A stretch of DNA of 20,707 nucleotides. Origin: Bacteroidota bacterium (lineage in GTDB: Bacteria > Bacteroidota > Bacteroidia > Bacteroidales > VadinHA17). The notes under the pieces are model-generated. The model searched no databases, had not been told where the DNA came from, and saw only the letters and a program-made list of their open reading frames with translations. The translations under genes and the position numbers were made by a program. The stretch's first letter is position 1. The number at the start of each line of letters is the position of its first letter. Of this stretch, positions 1-8,567 are shown one piece after another. The stretch lies in contig JAKAXP010000012.1 of NCBI GenBank assembly GCA_021816545.1, positions 1 to 20,707 on the forward strand, read 5' to 3'.

Positions 1-598
1 CTCCCTTATTGTCATATTTGACAACAAAGTCAGTAAGGATGAATGTCAGTTCATCATCGTAAGCACCGGTGCCGTCCTTGTCATGAGGATTGGCTGACCA
101 CCAGTCAAGGCCTATTCCGGTTGCCAGTGTTACGTCACCAACGCCGAAGTGGCCTTTGGAATCAGCATCCACAACCCAGGTCTTTCCATCGGCATCAGAA
201 ACTCCGCCTGTAAGGTTGACATATACCGGGTCAGTAAAGATTGAAAAATCGGTCTCCGTCTGGGTCAGGGTTTTTGTCAGTGTTGCAGCTCCTCCCCTGG
301 TGACAAGGGTCAGCTTAACGGTATAGTCGCCGGGCATCGGATACCTTGCAACATTTGAATCACCGGTCCCTTTGGTTCCGTTACCGAAATCCCATGATGC
401 TATCCCGGTGACAGAGGATGTATTCTCAATCACGAAGTTGAATTCATCGCTTCCAGGTGTGATTGTGAAGCTAAGCTGATCCGAGGTTGGTACAGGACCT
501 ACATCAGGTTTGTCAGCAAGCTGTGGCTCACAGGCTGTGAAGGCCAGTACTGTGGCCATGATGCCTGCCAATCTGCTTATATATCTGATTTTCTTCAT
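1..598 (-). CDS. PKD-domain surface lipoprotein, partial (C-terminus beyond window)
   Basis: The reading frame opens with ATG at 598 and stays open to the left edge, giving 199 residues without a stop. Residues 1-23 form a basic start, a hydrophobic stretch and a Cys (C23, in AFTACEP), as in a lipoprotein signal peptide. Residues about 45-100 look like a PKD/Ig-like fold, with the hallmark WDFGNG at 69-74 and PGDYTVKL at 89-96. After this comes an aromatic and Asp-rich stretch (GLDWWSANPHDKDG, 163-176) that may begin a glycan-binding module. It starts 24 bases after the SusD stop, so it is probably the third gene of the susCD operon. By position and family knowledge it is a candidate surface glycan-binding protein; a PKD-bearing glycoside hydrolase cannot be excluded because the C-terminus is missing. 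The substrate is unknown. Confidence 0.8.
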   Translation of the reverse strand, partial: MKKIRYISRLAGIMATVLAFTACEPQLADKPDVGPVPTSDQLSFTITPGSDEFNFVIENTSSVTGIASWDFGNGTKGTGDSNVARYPMPGDYTVKLTLVTRGGAATLTKTLTQTETDFSIFTDPVYVNLTGGVSDADGKTWVVDADSKGHFGVGDVTLATGIGLDWWSANPHDKDGTGAYDDELTFILTDFVVKYDNKG

Positions 599-622
599 TT
601 CAGTTTTGATTTATTGGATAAT

Positions 623-2233
623 TCATAATCCGAGGTAAGCCGGAACCATCTGCTTGAGGGCTCCGCTGTTCATATTCCTTATTTCGCCGGCAGGAATGGG
701 GAACATACCCCACGAGTCTGCCTTGAATGTACGCGGCGTAAAATCCGATGCATTCGGGGTGCCTGCAGGGATGCTGAAGCTGGCGTTGATCTTTTCGCCT
801 GCATAGTCAAGACCTCTTCTCAACAGGTCCCACTTCCTGAGTCCTTCACCGCCAAATTCAACTCGTCTTTCGTGATAGATATCATCAAGAGTGATTGAGG
901 TTTTGGCAGCTGCAGAACCCAGGGCCCTTGTACGTACCTGGTTGAAATACCCTAGAGCCTTTCCGGGATTGTCAGTCAGCCATACCTCAGCAGCCATAAG
1001 GAGCACATCGGCATACCTGATATCCATATGATTACGCGGGAAGTTGTGGCTTGGATCGCCGCCTGAACCCTGGTAATCAGCCCTGGCCATGTATTTCCTG
1101 TTGAAGTAGCCGGTATTCATGAAGGCCCTGTTGTAGTCAGTGAGCAATGATTCGGCATCATAGAGTGTAACGTACTTCCTTGGATCACCGGCTTCAAACT
1201 CATTGGCCAGACTCCATGACGGCACTGAAAATGACCAGCCCGGGAAAACAGTCGGATCACCCTGCGGATTTCGGACGCTAAGCCAAACACAGGAGAAGTT
1301 TCCATTTATATTCCAGCCACCCCAGTCACCTGACTTGGCCTTGTCAGAGTATTGTATCTCGAGCACCGCCTCGGCGTTGTTCTGATTGTCCCAGTCGAAA
1401 AGATCGGCATATGAAGGAATCAGCGAGTATGCTCCGCTAGTAATTACCTGGTCGAGGGCAGCCTGTACATAAGCTTTGTTGATTGCAGTGGTGCCACCGG
1501 TCCACTGTTCGGCTGTAAGACCCAGGCCGCTGATTTTACTCATACCGGTGTGATACAGATATATGCGTGCCATAAGGGCCTGAACAGCTCCCTTTGAAAT
1601 ACGGCCCTTATCAGCCGCCGGTATCTGTACGGGCAGTACAGCCACAGCATCAGCCAGGTCAGAAGCGATGAGTGAAAATACCTCAGCCGGAGTACCCTGC
1701 TCTACATTCTTATAGTCTTCAACATTCGGGAGCACCTCTGTAATGATAGGAACCCAGCCGAAATGACGTACAAGATCCCAGTAGAAATATGCACGAAGGA
1801 ACTTCACCTCACCCTCATACCTTTCCTTCAGACCTTCAGTTTTCCAATCAATGCCATCCTGTTTCTGAAGATAAAGGTTTGCCCTGTAGATACCTGAATA
1901 ACAACGGTTCCACAGGTCTGATGAAGAGTTGTTCTCCGGTTCCATTTTGAACATTTCCATATCCTGCCACTGGCTCATGTCAGAAGCATCGGAGCCTCCG
2001 CAAAATGCATCATCAGACCATATATCGGCCATGGTGGGGGCGAACTGCCAGTTCTGTACAGAATAGGCGTCATATACTGCCGTAAGTGCAAGGAAAGCAT
2101 CACCTTCACTCTTGTAGTAGTTTGCTTCCGTCTGACCGGTCTTTGGTTCGAGCTCAAGGAAATCCTTTGAGCATGCAGAACCTGCCACCATCACAGCCAG
2201 AATGAAGAGACTGTATAATATTGACTTTTTCAT
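623..2233 (-). CDS. SusD/RagB-family outer-membrane nutrient-binding lipoprotein
   Basis: The protein has 536 residues, a usual length for SusD. I chose the ATG at 2233 because it puts MKKSILYSLF at the start of a lipoprotein signal peptide ending at C21 (GSACSKDF). An in-frame ATG at 2269 would instead overlap the end of SusC and add 12 polar residues. The body is SusD-like: a TPR-type helical N-terminal half (YKSEGDAFLALTAVYDAY, LRAYFYWDLVRHFG) and a C-terminal region with RYADVLLMAAEVW, ERRVEFGGEGLRKWDLLRRG and FPIPAGEI, all recognisable family blocks. It caps the SusC barrel at the cell surface and delivers glycan fragments to it. It starts 22 bases after the susC stop, so the two are surely cotranscribed. 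The sequence does not reveal the bound glycan. Confidence 0.96.
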   Translation of the reverse strand: MKKSILYSLFILAVMVAGSACSKDFLELEPKTGQTEANYYKSEGDAFLALTAVYDAYSVQNWQFAPTMADIWSDDAFCGGSDASDMSQWQDMEMFKMEPENNSSSDLWNRCYSGIYRANLYLQKQDGIDWKTEGLKERYEGEVKFLRAYFYWDLVRHFGWVPIITEVLPNVEDYKNVEQGTPAEVFSLIASDLADAVAVLPVQIPAADKGRISKGAVQALMARIYLYHTGMSKISGLGLTAEQWTGGTTAINKAYVQAALDQVITSGAYSLIPSYADLFDWDNQNNAEAVLEIQYSDKAKSGDWGGWNINGNFSCVWLSVRNPQGDPTVFPGWSFSVPSWSLANEFEAGDPRKYVTLYDAESLLTDYNRAFMNTGYFNRKYMARADYQGSGGDPSHNFPRNHMDIRYADVLLMAAEVWLTDNPGKALGYFNQVRTRALGSAAAKTSITLDDIYHERRVEFGGEGLRKWDLLRRGLDYAGEKINASFSIPAGTPNASDFTPRTFKADSWGMFPIPAGEIRNMNSGALKQMVPAYLGL

Positions 2234-2255
2234 AACTCTTTTCTTTTTCGTGATG

Positions 2256-5200
2256 TTAGAATGTAACATTTATTCCGGTCATGATTGTCCGCGGCTGCGG
2301 GTAGATACCGCGGTCAATGCCGTTGTCAAACACTCCTCCCCCGATTTCCGGATCATAACCGGTATAGCGGGTGAATGTGTAAAGGTTTTCTGCAGAAACA
2401 TAAAGGCGTAGCCTGGTCAGCTTTATTGCATCTGTAATACTCTTTGGCAGCGAGTAGCCAAGTGTTATGTTCCTTAGCCTTACAAAGCTTCCGTCCTGAA
2501 TATAGAAATCACTGACAGTCTTTCCGTTAAGGTTGTTGTCAGAGAAGGTCACCCTCGGGTATTTGTCTGAAGTGCCTTCACCTGTCCACCTGTCAAGCCA
2601 TTCACCGGTATAGTTTGCATAGTTCATGTCATACCTGCGGGTGGCACTGTATATCTCCTGGCCAAGAGCAGCATAGAGGAACATATTGAAGTCAAACCCG
2701 TACATCTCTGCACTCACGTTCAGACCGCCGGTGAAATCGGGGAACGGACTTCCTATTCTTACCCTGTCACCGTCACTTATCGTACCATCACCGTTGGAAT
2801 CCACGAATCTGATGTCACCAGGCTTTGCATTCGGCTGAATCTTGCCGCCTGAAGTGCCAACATAGCTGTCAATTTCAGCCTGATTCTGGAAAATACCGTC
2901 GGTACGGATTCCGTAGAATACTCCCATCGGAGTCCCTATCTCAGCATATATCACTCCGCTCTGGCCGAAGCCGCCGTCACCGCCCTGAAGTCTTTTCTCG
3001 GCATTCTTGATGTCTAGGACTTCACTCTTGTTGAATGCCCCGTTCAGCGAAGCGTTCAGGTAAAGCTTACCCAGCTGCTTCCTGTAGCTGATCTCAGCTT
3101 CAATACCTGAGTTCTGTACGGAACCTCCATTGATAATCGGTGCTGAGTTGCCCACAAGCATAGGTACTGGAGCGGTTACAAGCCAGTCTTTGGTCTTCTT
3201 TATGTAATAATCAAGCGTAAGTGAAAGAGAAGATCCGAGAGTTGTCATGTCAATACCAAAGTTTGTCTGCTCAGATGTCTCCCATTTAAGTGACGGGTTG
3301 GCAATCCTCGTGGGTTGTGTTCCATTGTACTGAGTCTTACCGTCTCCGAAATAATAGATATTCGAATTTCCTATTACAGAGGTGTAGCCAAAGTTGCCAA
3401 TGCTTTCATTTCCGTTCTGACCCCAGCTCGCCCTGAGTTTAAGAACATTGAAAATATCGGACAAATTGGCCATGAAATCTTCCCTCGAGATCACCCATCC
3501 GATTGAGGCTGACGGGAAATAGCCGTATTTGTTTTCATCACCGAAACGTGACGAACCGTCTCTCCTGATTGTTGCTGTCAGGATGTACCGGTTCATGAGG
3601 TCATAGTTCAGTCGTGCAAAGATTGAGGCAACCGTGTGTTCTGAATATCCTCCTCCTGTATTGGCGCTTTCAGGGTCAGTGGCATTGTCAAGGTATGAAT
3701 GACCAAAATCATCAAATATGAGGTCATTCTTTGAACCCCAGAGATTTTCATACATATCCTTGAAAGCAGTTGTCCCTGCCATGACAGTCAGGTTATGCAC
3801 GTCAAACGACTTTGTATAAGTAAGCACATTTTCAAAGTTCCACCGTGAATACATATCGAGACCCTTGTAAGCCTTGTCAACTATACTGAAATGCATGGCA
3901 TCAAGATAATATTCAGGGGTGTATGAATCAGTGTTGACAATTGCATATTCTCCCCCGAATGATGACCTGAAGACGAGACCCTCAAGTGCCTTTGAAATCT
4001 TTGAGAAGTCGAATTCCCCGTAGATATTCCCGATCAGCTTGTAAGTCCTGGTTCTTGAATTGTTGTAACTGGCCATTGCCACAGGGTTTGTAATCTCCTG
4101 CAAACCGAAACCGTAAGCTTCCGATGTACCCCAGGTACCGTCTGAGAACATGACGGGAACAATCGGTGGCATGTTGAGTGCCTGGTTAAGACCAAGTCCG
4201 TAACGGTCGTTTGTTGCAATACCCTTGCTTGTTATTCCGGCCAGGTTAATGTTTCCGCCAAGCTTGAAAAATCCGAAGGTACCTGCTGCATTAAGCCTGT
4301 ACCCGATCCTTTCAAAACTTGATTTTCCCTTTGATACAATACCCTCCTGGCTGAAATAATTGAGCGAAGATGAATATTCAATCTTGTCACTTCCGCCCGT
4401 AAAGGAGAGTGAATGGTTTTGCTTCGGGGCATTGTAATAAAACATTTCATCCTGCCAGTCGGTATCAGCAGTAAAGCTTTCCATCTGAGACTGGCTGAAC
4501 CTGGGACCCAGGCCGGCGTTTATTGATGCTTCGTTAACAAGCATCAAATATTCTGCGGAGTTCAGAAGGGGAATTTTCTTCCACGGGTTCTGGAAACCGT
4601 AATATCCGTCATAGGTTACTGTCAGTTTGGTGTCAGTGCGTCCGGTTTTTGTTGTAATGAGAACTACGCCGTTGGCGCCACGTGCACCGTAAATTGCAGC
4701 TGAGGCGGCATCCTTCAATACCTCAATCGACTGTATATCTGCCGCATTCAGGAAGTCCGTCCCTGCTCCGCTCATTGGAAGGCCGTCGATTATATAAAGC
4801 GGTTCAGCATCACCATTGGTGCCGGCACCCCTGATACGGACTGAAATCTGTGATCCGGGCTGACCGGAGTTGGCAGTAATGACCACACCGGCGGTTTTAC
4901 CCTGCAGTGCCTGAGTGACACGCATGTCTGCAGCTTTACGAAGGTCATCACCCTCAACTTTTGCAATGGCTCCCGTTACAAGGCTCTTCTTCTGGGTTCC
5001 GTACCCCACAACAACTACCTCTTCCATTAGCTCCACATCTGAAGCAATAACAATGTTCAGAGTAGTGCTTTCAGTTACCACTATTTCCTGCGTCTTCATT
5101 CCTACAAATGAGAAGACCAGAATAGAATTTGCGGGTACATTGCTCAGGCTGTAGTACCCTGTCAGGTCAGTCATTGTACCGGTGGTAGTTCCCTTAACGA

Positions 5201-5327
5201 AAACACTAACCCCCGGAACAGGCTGTCCGTCTTCTGCTGACGTTACGACCCCTTTGATCTGCAGGCCCTGTGCATTCAAACCCAGGGTACATGCAATAAA
5301 CAAAAGAGCCAGGATTGTCTGTTTCAT
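2256..5327 (-). CDS. SusC/RagA-family TonB-dependent outer-membrane transporter
   Basis: The protein has 1023 residues. The start at 5327 gives a clean signal peptide (MKQTILALLF, cleavage after LNAQ at about 20); an upstream in-frame ATG at 5435 would add 36 residues without signal character. In order it has a carboxypeptidase-D regulatory-like domain (about 22-95, GVVTSAEDGQPVPGVSVFVKG), a TonB-box-like segment EEVVVVGYG (102-110), a plug domain (about 115-230, with LYIIDGLPM and VLKDAASAAIYGARGANGVV) and a 22-strand-type barrel ending in a terminal Phe (INVTF). It imports oligosaccharides across the outer membrane, powered by TonB-ExbBD, with SusD as its lid. It heads the operon; the upstream gap carries a -7-like box and repeated motifs. 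There is no N-terminal STN domain, so control by an anti-sigma/ECF pair is unlikely. Confidence 0.97.
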   Translation of the reverse strand: MKQTILALLFIACTLGLNAQGLQIKGVVTSAEDGQPVPGVSVFVKGTTTGTMTDLTGYYSLSNVPANSILVFSFVGMKTQEIVVTESTTLNIVIASDVELMEEVVVVGYGTQKKSLVTGAIAKVEGDDLRKAADMRVTQALQGKTAGVVITANSGQPGSQISVRIRGAGTNGDAEPLYIIDGLPMSGAGTDFLNAADIQSIEVLKDAASAAIYGARGANGVVLITTKTGRTDTKLTVTYDGYYGFQNPWKKIPLLNSAEYLMLVNEASINAGLGPRFSQSQMESFTADTDWQDEMFYYNAPKQNHSLSFTGGSDKIEYSSSLNYFSQEGIVSKGKSSFERIGYRLNAAGTFGFFKLGGNINLAGITSKGIATNDRYGLGLNQALNMPPIVPVMFSDGTWGTSEAYGFGLQEITNPVAMASYNNSRTRTYKLIGNIYGEFDFSKISKALEGLVFRSSFGGEYAIVNTDSYTPEYYLDAMHFSIVDKAYKGLDMYSRWNFENVLTYTKSFDVHNLTVMAGTTAFKDMYENLWGSKNDLIFDDFGHSYLDNATDPESANTGGGYSEHTVASIFARLNYDLMNRYILTATIRRDGSSRFGDENKYGYFPSASIGWVISREDFMANLSDIFNVLKLRASWGQNGNESIGNFGYTSVIGNSNIYYFGDGKTQYNGTQPTRIANPSLKWETSEQTNFGIDMTTLGSSLSLTLDYYIKKTKDWLVTAPVPMLVGNSAPIINGGSVQNSGIEAEISYRKQLGKLYLNASLNGAFNKSEVLDIKNAEKRLQGGDGGFGQSGVIYAEIGTPMGVFYGIRTDGIFQNQAEIDSYVGTSGGKIQPNAKPGDIRFVDSNGDGTISDGDRVRIGSPFPDFTGGLNVSAEMYGFDFNMFLYAALGQEIYSATRRYDMNYANYTGEWLDRWTGEGTSDKYPRVTFSDNNLNGKTVSDFYIQDGSFVRLRNITLGYSLPKSITDAIKLTRLRLYVSAENLYTFTRYTGYDPEIGGGVFDNGIDRGIYPQPRTIMTGINVTF

Positions 5328-5444
5328 AAATTTGTTGAGTTTTAGATTTTGGTTTGTGTACTGGTTCAGGTGATCATCCGACCACCCGAATACAGCGACT
5401 AAGGTAAAATGATAATCCTGAAAAAACGTCCGCAATTTTTACTT

Positions 5445-5452
5445 CAAAAATA
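5445..5452 (-). promoter_or_regulatory. Candidate -7 box for the susCD operon
   Basis: Read on the minus strand this is TATTTTTG, matching the Bacteroidota -7 consensus TAnnTTTG. No TTG lies at the usual 19-21 bases upstream, so an activator may be needed. Use of this box would give a leader of about 110 bases before the susC ATG. It overlaps the first AATACATCA repeat. Confidence 0.4.
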
Positions 5453-5457
5453 CATCA
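5449..5457. repeat. AATACATCA repeat, copy 1 (susC-proximal)
   Basis: Exact copy of a nine-base motif found three times in the same orientation between the regulator gene and susC. The matching block is longer against copy 3, since both have AAAATACATCA followed by AATT three bases later. It overlaps the candidate -7 box. It may be a half-site for a DNA-binding protein. Confidence 0.5.
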
Positions 5458-5470
5458 GTCAATTTTATTG

Positions 5471-5479
5471 AATACATCA
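5471..5479. repeat. AATACATCA repeat, copy 2
   Basis: Second exact copy, 22 bases (about two helical turns) from copy 1, so both would face the same side of the DNA. It lies where a -33 element would be expected. A weaker variant (TTCATCAT) follows at about 5484. Confidence 0.5.
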
Positions 5480-5506
5480 ATAATTCATCATGCAAATTTC
5501 TATACT

Positions 5507-5522
5507 ATTGATATATTGATAT
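5507..5522. repeat. Tandem ATTGATAT octamer (two copies)
   Basis: Two perfect back-to-back copies of ATTGATAT. Its core ATTGAT is the reverse complement of ATCAAT, which follows ATAC in repeat copies 2 and 3, so these may be related half-sites in the opposite orientation. It may also be chance in AT-rich DNA. Confidence 0.4.
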
Positions 5523-5548
5523 ATAAAAAATCATTAATGAGTGTATAA

Positions 5549-5557
5549 AATACATCA
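5549..5557. repeat. AATACATCA repeat, copy 3 (distal)
   Basis: Third exact copy, 78 bases beyond copy 2 and about 100 bases upstream of the candidate -7 box, a plausible activator position. The context AAAATACATCA is shared with copy 1. Confidence 0.5.
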
Positions 5558-5593
5558 ATTAATTGAAGCAATACTACAATGAGTGAATTTTGA

Positions 5594-8479
5594 TCAGATA
5601 CTAAGCAAATGTGTTGTAAGGTTTTTATCCCTGGAGATACCCATTTTTTTCCTGATCCTGTATCTGCCGATTTCGACACCTCTGACAGAAATATTAAGGA
5701 GCGGAGCAATCTCCTTTGAAGGCAGGTTCATCTTAAGATAGGCACAGAGCCTTAGTTCTGTGGGGGTCAGCTGAGGATAACGTGATTTAACCCTTTGCAG
5801 AAACTCTTCATGGACCTCATCAAAGGCACTTTCAAAGACCTCTCTCTGTCTGTTGCTGTCAACCTCCCTGCCAATACGTGTGAGTATCTCCGAGACCCGC
5901 AGGCTTGTTGTTTCATCCCGGCATCCGTTCCTGAGATTGTTGAGATCATTGCTTATCTCATTAAGAAACTCATTCTTCCTTACCAGGTTCATTGCCTCGT
6001 TTGCAAGTTCCTTGTCACGAAGTATCATCTCAGCCTGCAGCTTTTCATTCCTGATCCGGATGATTTCCTTTTCTGACTCCAGTGCCTGTCTCTTGTACTC
6101 CTGTTCCTTTGCCTCATAGATCCGCTGATTCTTCTTTCTTGAAAGTTCAATCCTCCAGCTGATGAACCTTATCAGCAGAAGAACCAGTCCCGTACAGGCA
6201 AGTACATAGGCTATATATGCTGTATGTGATTTGTACCATGGGTGACCGATTACAAACTCAACCGAATCGGGGGCACTCTCAATACCCAGCTGATTTCTTG
6301 CCTTTACCTCGAAATTGAACCTTCCGTCAGGAAGATTGGAATATTCCTTTACTGACGTCCTGCTCCAGTCAGACCACTCCTCCTCATAGCCTGAAAGCCT
6401 GTAGCTGTATTCCGTATTGCCGGCATTGTCATAGACAGGTGATGCAAATGTAAAACGAAGGTTGTTGTGTGCATACCTGAATTTGTAATTCAGTCTCTCT
6501 GAAGGTGACAGAGAGGTCCGGCCATAATAAAACACGGAATCCTGGTGAAGGGCTTCTCCCTTGGTTATGTAAACAGAAAATCCTTCATACCCGGTTCCTG
6601 TAGTACGGGATGAGTAATGGGCAAACCCATCCTCTGTACCAATAATCACATCTTCCGGTGAATATGGATAGAACGACTCAAACCCGTGGATAAATCTCCC
6701 GGCAAGAAGCAGAAACGGGATTGTAATACGTTCATATGACTGATCCTCTTTAAGCCTGAAAACTCCGGCCATGTTCCTTGCAACATACCAGATATTTCCT
6801 TCGGCATCCTCGAGAAGATATGAGATGGCGACAATCGGACGCAGCAACTGGTTGAAATAAACCGATTTTACAAACCGGTCCTCCGCTGCTGAGTACTCAT
6901 ATATTTCAGTCTCGGATACTACGACCAGTTGCCCGCGGACACGGACTAAATTAAGGTAGAAATCTGAGGGGAGTCCGTCTGAAGTGTTGTAATACCTGAC
7001 GTCATTAACCGTATCCAGGCGTTCAGACAACCTTACCCTGAAAATCCCCTTGAAACCGTGACTCATCCAGATAGCACCGCTCCTGTCCTCTTCAAATACC
7101 CTGAACGACTCGTTCATCCCCGGTAACTGCCTGACAAACTTCCATGTCCCCTGTTCCCAACTGAAAAGTATTATGCCGCTGTATGTACCTCCGATAAGAT
7201 AACCCGGATGTTCTTTCAGCTCCATGTATTTCCAGCCGCCGGCCACATTACTGATAAGTGTTGCTTCTTCTCCCTGAATCCTGAAGGTTCCTTCATCATG
7301 CCCGCAAAGGATAACACCGTTGTGAACGCCAAGGTACCATACCTGTCCGGAAGTGCCGGGTATTATTTTAAAATCACTTCCCCCTTCTCTTTCTGGCCAG
7401 TGCTTTACATAAAGACCCTGGTTTGTTCCAAGGTAAAGCCTCCCGTCATGAATAAGTGACGTATATCCGGCACCGAAGCCTTCGTAGCTGCGGATAAATG
7501 TTAGCGGGGAATTCACAATAAGGTAGTCTATCCCGTTGTTAAGAGCCAACCAGAGGTTGCCGGTCCTGTCAGTGAGCATATCCAGGACCGTATTGTTCTG
7601 GAGCCCCGTTTTCATGTTAATGTGCTGAATGACATTACCCTCACTGTCAATTATCATCACCCCGTTCAGAATGGTCCCGACGGCATAATGACCGTCATGG
7701 AGGGCAGTTGCACTGAATATACGGTCGCGGCTCAGTGTCCTGCTAACCGGGATATCCCATTTTTTCAGACGATACCCGTCATAAATGAACAATCCGTTAC
7801 GGGAGGTGCAAATGAGTATTTCACTTCCCTGGCCGAACGGCAGTACTGACCAGATGTCCTCACCTGCAATAGCATCACAACCGGGCAGGCTTACAAGCCT
7901 TGTCCCGTCAAATTCCATCAGGCCTTTCTCTGTATCATTGAAAATGAGCCGGTCTCTTACCAGGTAAGAATTCTGAAACCTTGACGGGGCCGGAACGATC
8001 GTCATAGGAGAGCCGTCACGGTAAAAATAGGCAGCGTTATACGACTGGAACATCGTTCTGCCTCGGAAAGTAAATATATTCCAGACATCATCGAAATTTC
8101 TGTATTCTTCGGGGATATAATCCCTGAATGACCGGAAGGAAAGTTTCCCGTTCGGTTCTGCCACCATCCTTCCCAGGTCATTGTAGGCGCCTATGTAGAT
8201 ATTATTACGGTCATCAATGTGAATTGATCTTACCATGGAAAGGTTCGGCATCCTGAACAGGTGCCACTGTACCCCGTCGTAAACCAGAAGCCCGTCGTTG
8301 TTGGCAAAGTACATGAATCCCCTCGCATCCTGTGCAACAGCCCAGTTCTGGGTGCTGGCATGATAATCACTCTTGGTGAAGTTTCTTATATACGGTGTAC
8401 CTATCTCCCGCACCTCTCCTTTTGCTCCATTGAGCAGGGACAGAATCATAATTGCAGCCGAAATCAGCTTCCTGTGCAT
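5594..8479 (-). CDS. Transmembrane propeller/Y_Y_Y sensor with LuxR-type HTH, likely susCD regulator
   Basis: The protein has 961 residues. The start at 8479 gives a signal peptide (MHRKLISAAIMILSLLNGAKG); upstream in-frame starts would place polar, unlikely sequence before it. Residues about 25-640 hold two-component-regulator propeller repeats (RGFMYFANNDGLLVYDG, NLWLALNNGIDYL, NIWYVARNMAGVF). A Y_Y_Y-type Ig domain follows at about 655-740 (EYSYRLSGYEEEWSDW, FNFEVKARN). One membrane helix lies at about 754-775, a coiled coil at about 778-850, and a LuxR/GerE-type HTH at about 904-955 (LTPTELRLCAYLKMNLPSKE, then the SVRGVEIGRYRIRKKM recognition region). No HisKA, HATPase or receiver domain is present, unlike the hybrid two-component systems of many glycan loci. 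I infer that glycan binding in the periplasm directly changes DNA binding in the cytoplasm. It sits just upstream of susC in the same orientation, so susCD is the likely target. Confidence 0.92.
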   Translation of the reverse strand: MHRKLISAAIMILSLLNGAKGEVREIGTPYIRNFTKSDYHASTQNWAVAQDARGFMYFANNDGLLVYDGVQWHLFRMPNLSMVRSIHIDDRNNIYIGAYNDLGRMVAEPNGKLSFRSFRDYIPEEYRNFDDVWNIFTFRGRTMFQSYNAAYFYRDGSPMTIVPAPSRFQNSYLVRDRLIFNDTEKGLMEFDGTRLVSLPGCDAIAGEDIWSVLPFGQGSEILICTSRNGLFIYDGYRLKKWDIPVSRTLSRDRIFSATALHDGHYAVGTILNGVMIIDSEGNVIQHINMKTGLQNNTVLDMLTDRTGNLWLALNNGIDYLIVNSPLTFIRSYEGFGAGYTSLIHDGRLYLGTNQGLYVKHWPEREGGSDFKIIPGTSGQVWYLGVHNGVILCGHDEGTFRIQGEEATLISNVAGGWKYMELKEHPGYLIGGTYSGIILFSWEQGTWKFVRQLPGMNESFRVFEEDRSGAIWMSHGFKGIFRVRLSERLDTVNDVRYYNTSDGLPSDFYLNLVRVRGQLVVVSETEIYEYSAAEDRFVKSVYFNQLLRPIVAISYLLEDAEGNIWYVARNMAGVFRLKEDQSYERITIPFLLLAGRFIHGFESFYPYSPEDVIIGTEDGFAHYSSRTTGTGYEGFSVYITKGEALHQDSVFYYGRTSLSPSERLNYKFRYAHNNLRFTFASPVYDNAGNTEYSYRLSGYEEEWSDWSRTSVKEYSNLPDGRFNFEVKARNQLGIESAPDSVEFVIGHPWYKSHTAYIAYVLACTGLVLLLIRFISWRIELSRKKNQRIYEAKEQEYKRQALESEKEIIRIRNEKLQAEMILRDKELANEAMNLVRKNEFLNEISNDLNNLRNGCRDETTSLRVSEILTRIGREVDSNRQREVFESAFDEVHEEFLQRVKSRYPQLTPTELRLCAYLKMNLPSKEIAPLLNISVRGVEIGRYRIRKKMGISRDKNLTTHLLSI

Positions 8480-8542
8480 AACATAAATTTGCGCTCTCCA
8501 ATTTAAAGTTTTTTGACTGCATACTGCCTGAAGCTTTTTCAA

Positions 8543-8550
8543 TATTTTTG
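8543..8550 (+). promoter_or_regulatory. Candidate -7 box for the Fe-S membrane protein gene
   Basis: TATTTTTG matches TAnnTTTG. The nearest TTTG upstream (8512-8515) is 27 bases away, longer than the usual spacing, so this is tentative. It would give a leader of only about 10 bases before the ATG at 8568. Confidence 0.35.
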
Positions 8551-8567
8551 AGGCTGGCAATGAATAT

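Noticed and set aside
2234..2269. SusD start at 2269, overlapping the susC end.
   Set aside because: The start at 2233 gives a normal lipoprotein signal peptide directly; the upstream start adds polar residues and overlaps susC.
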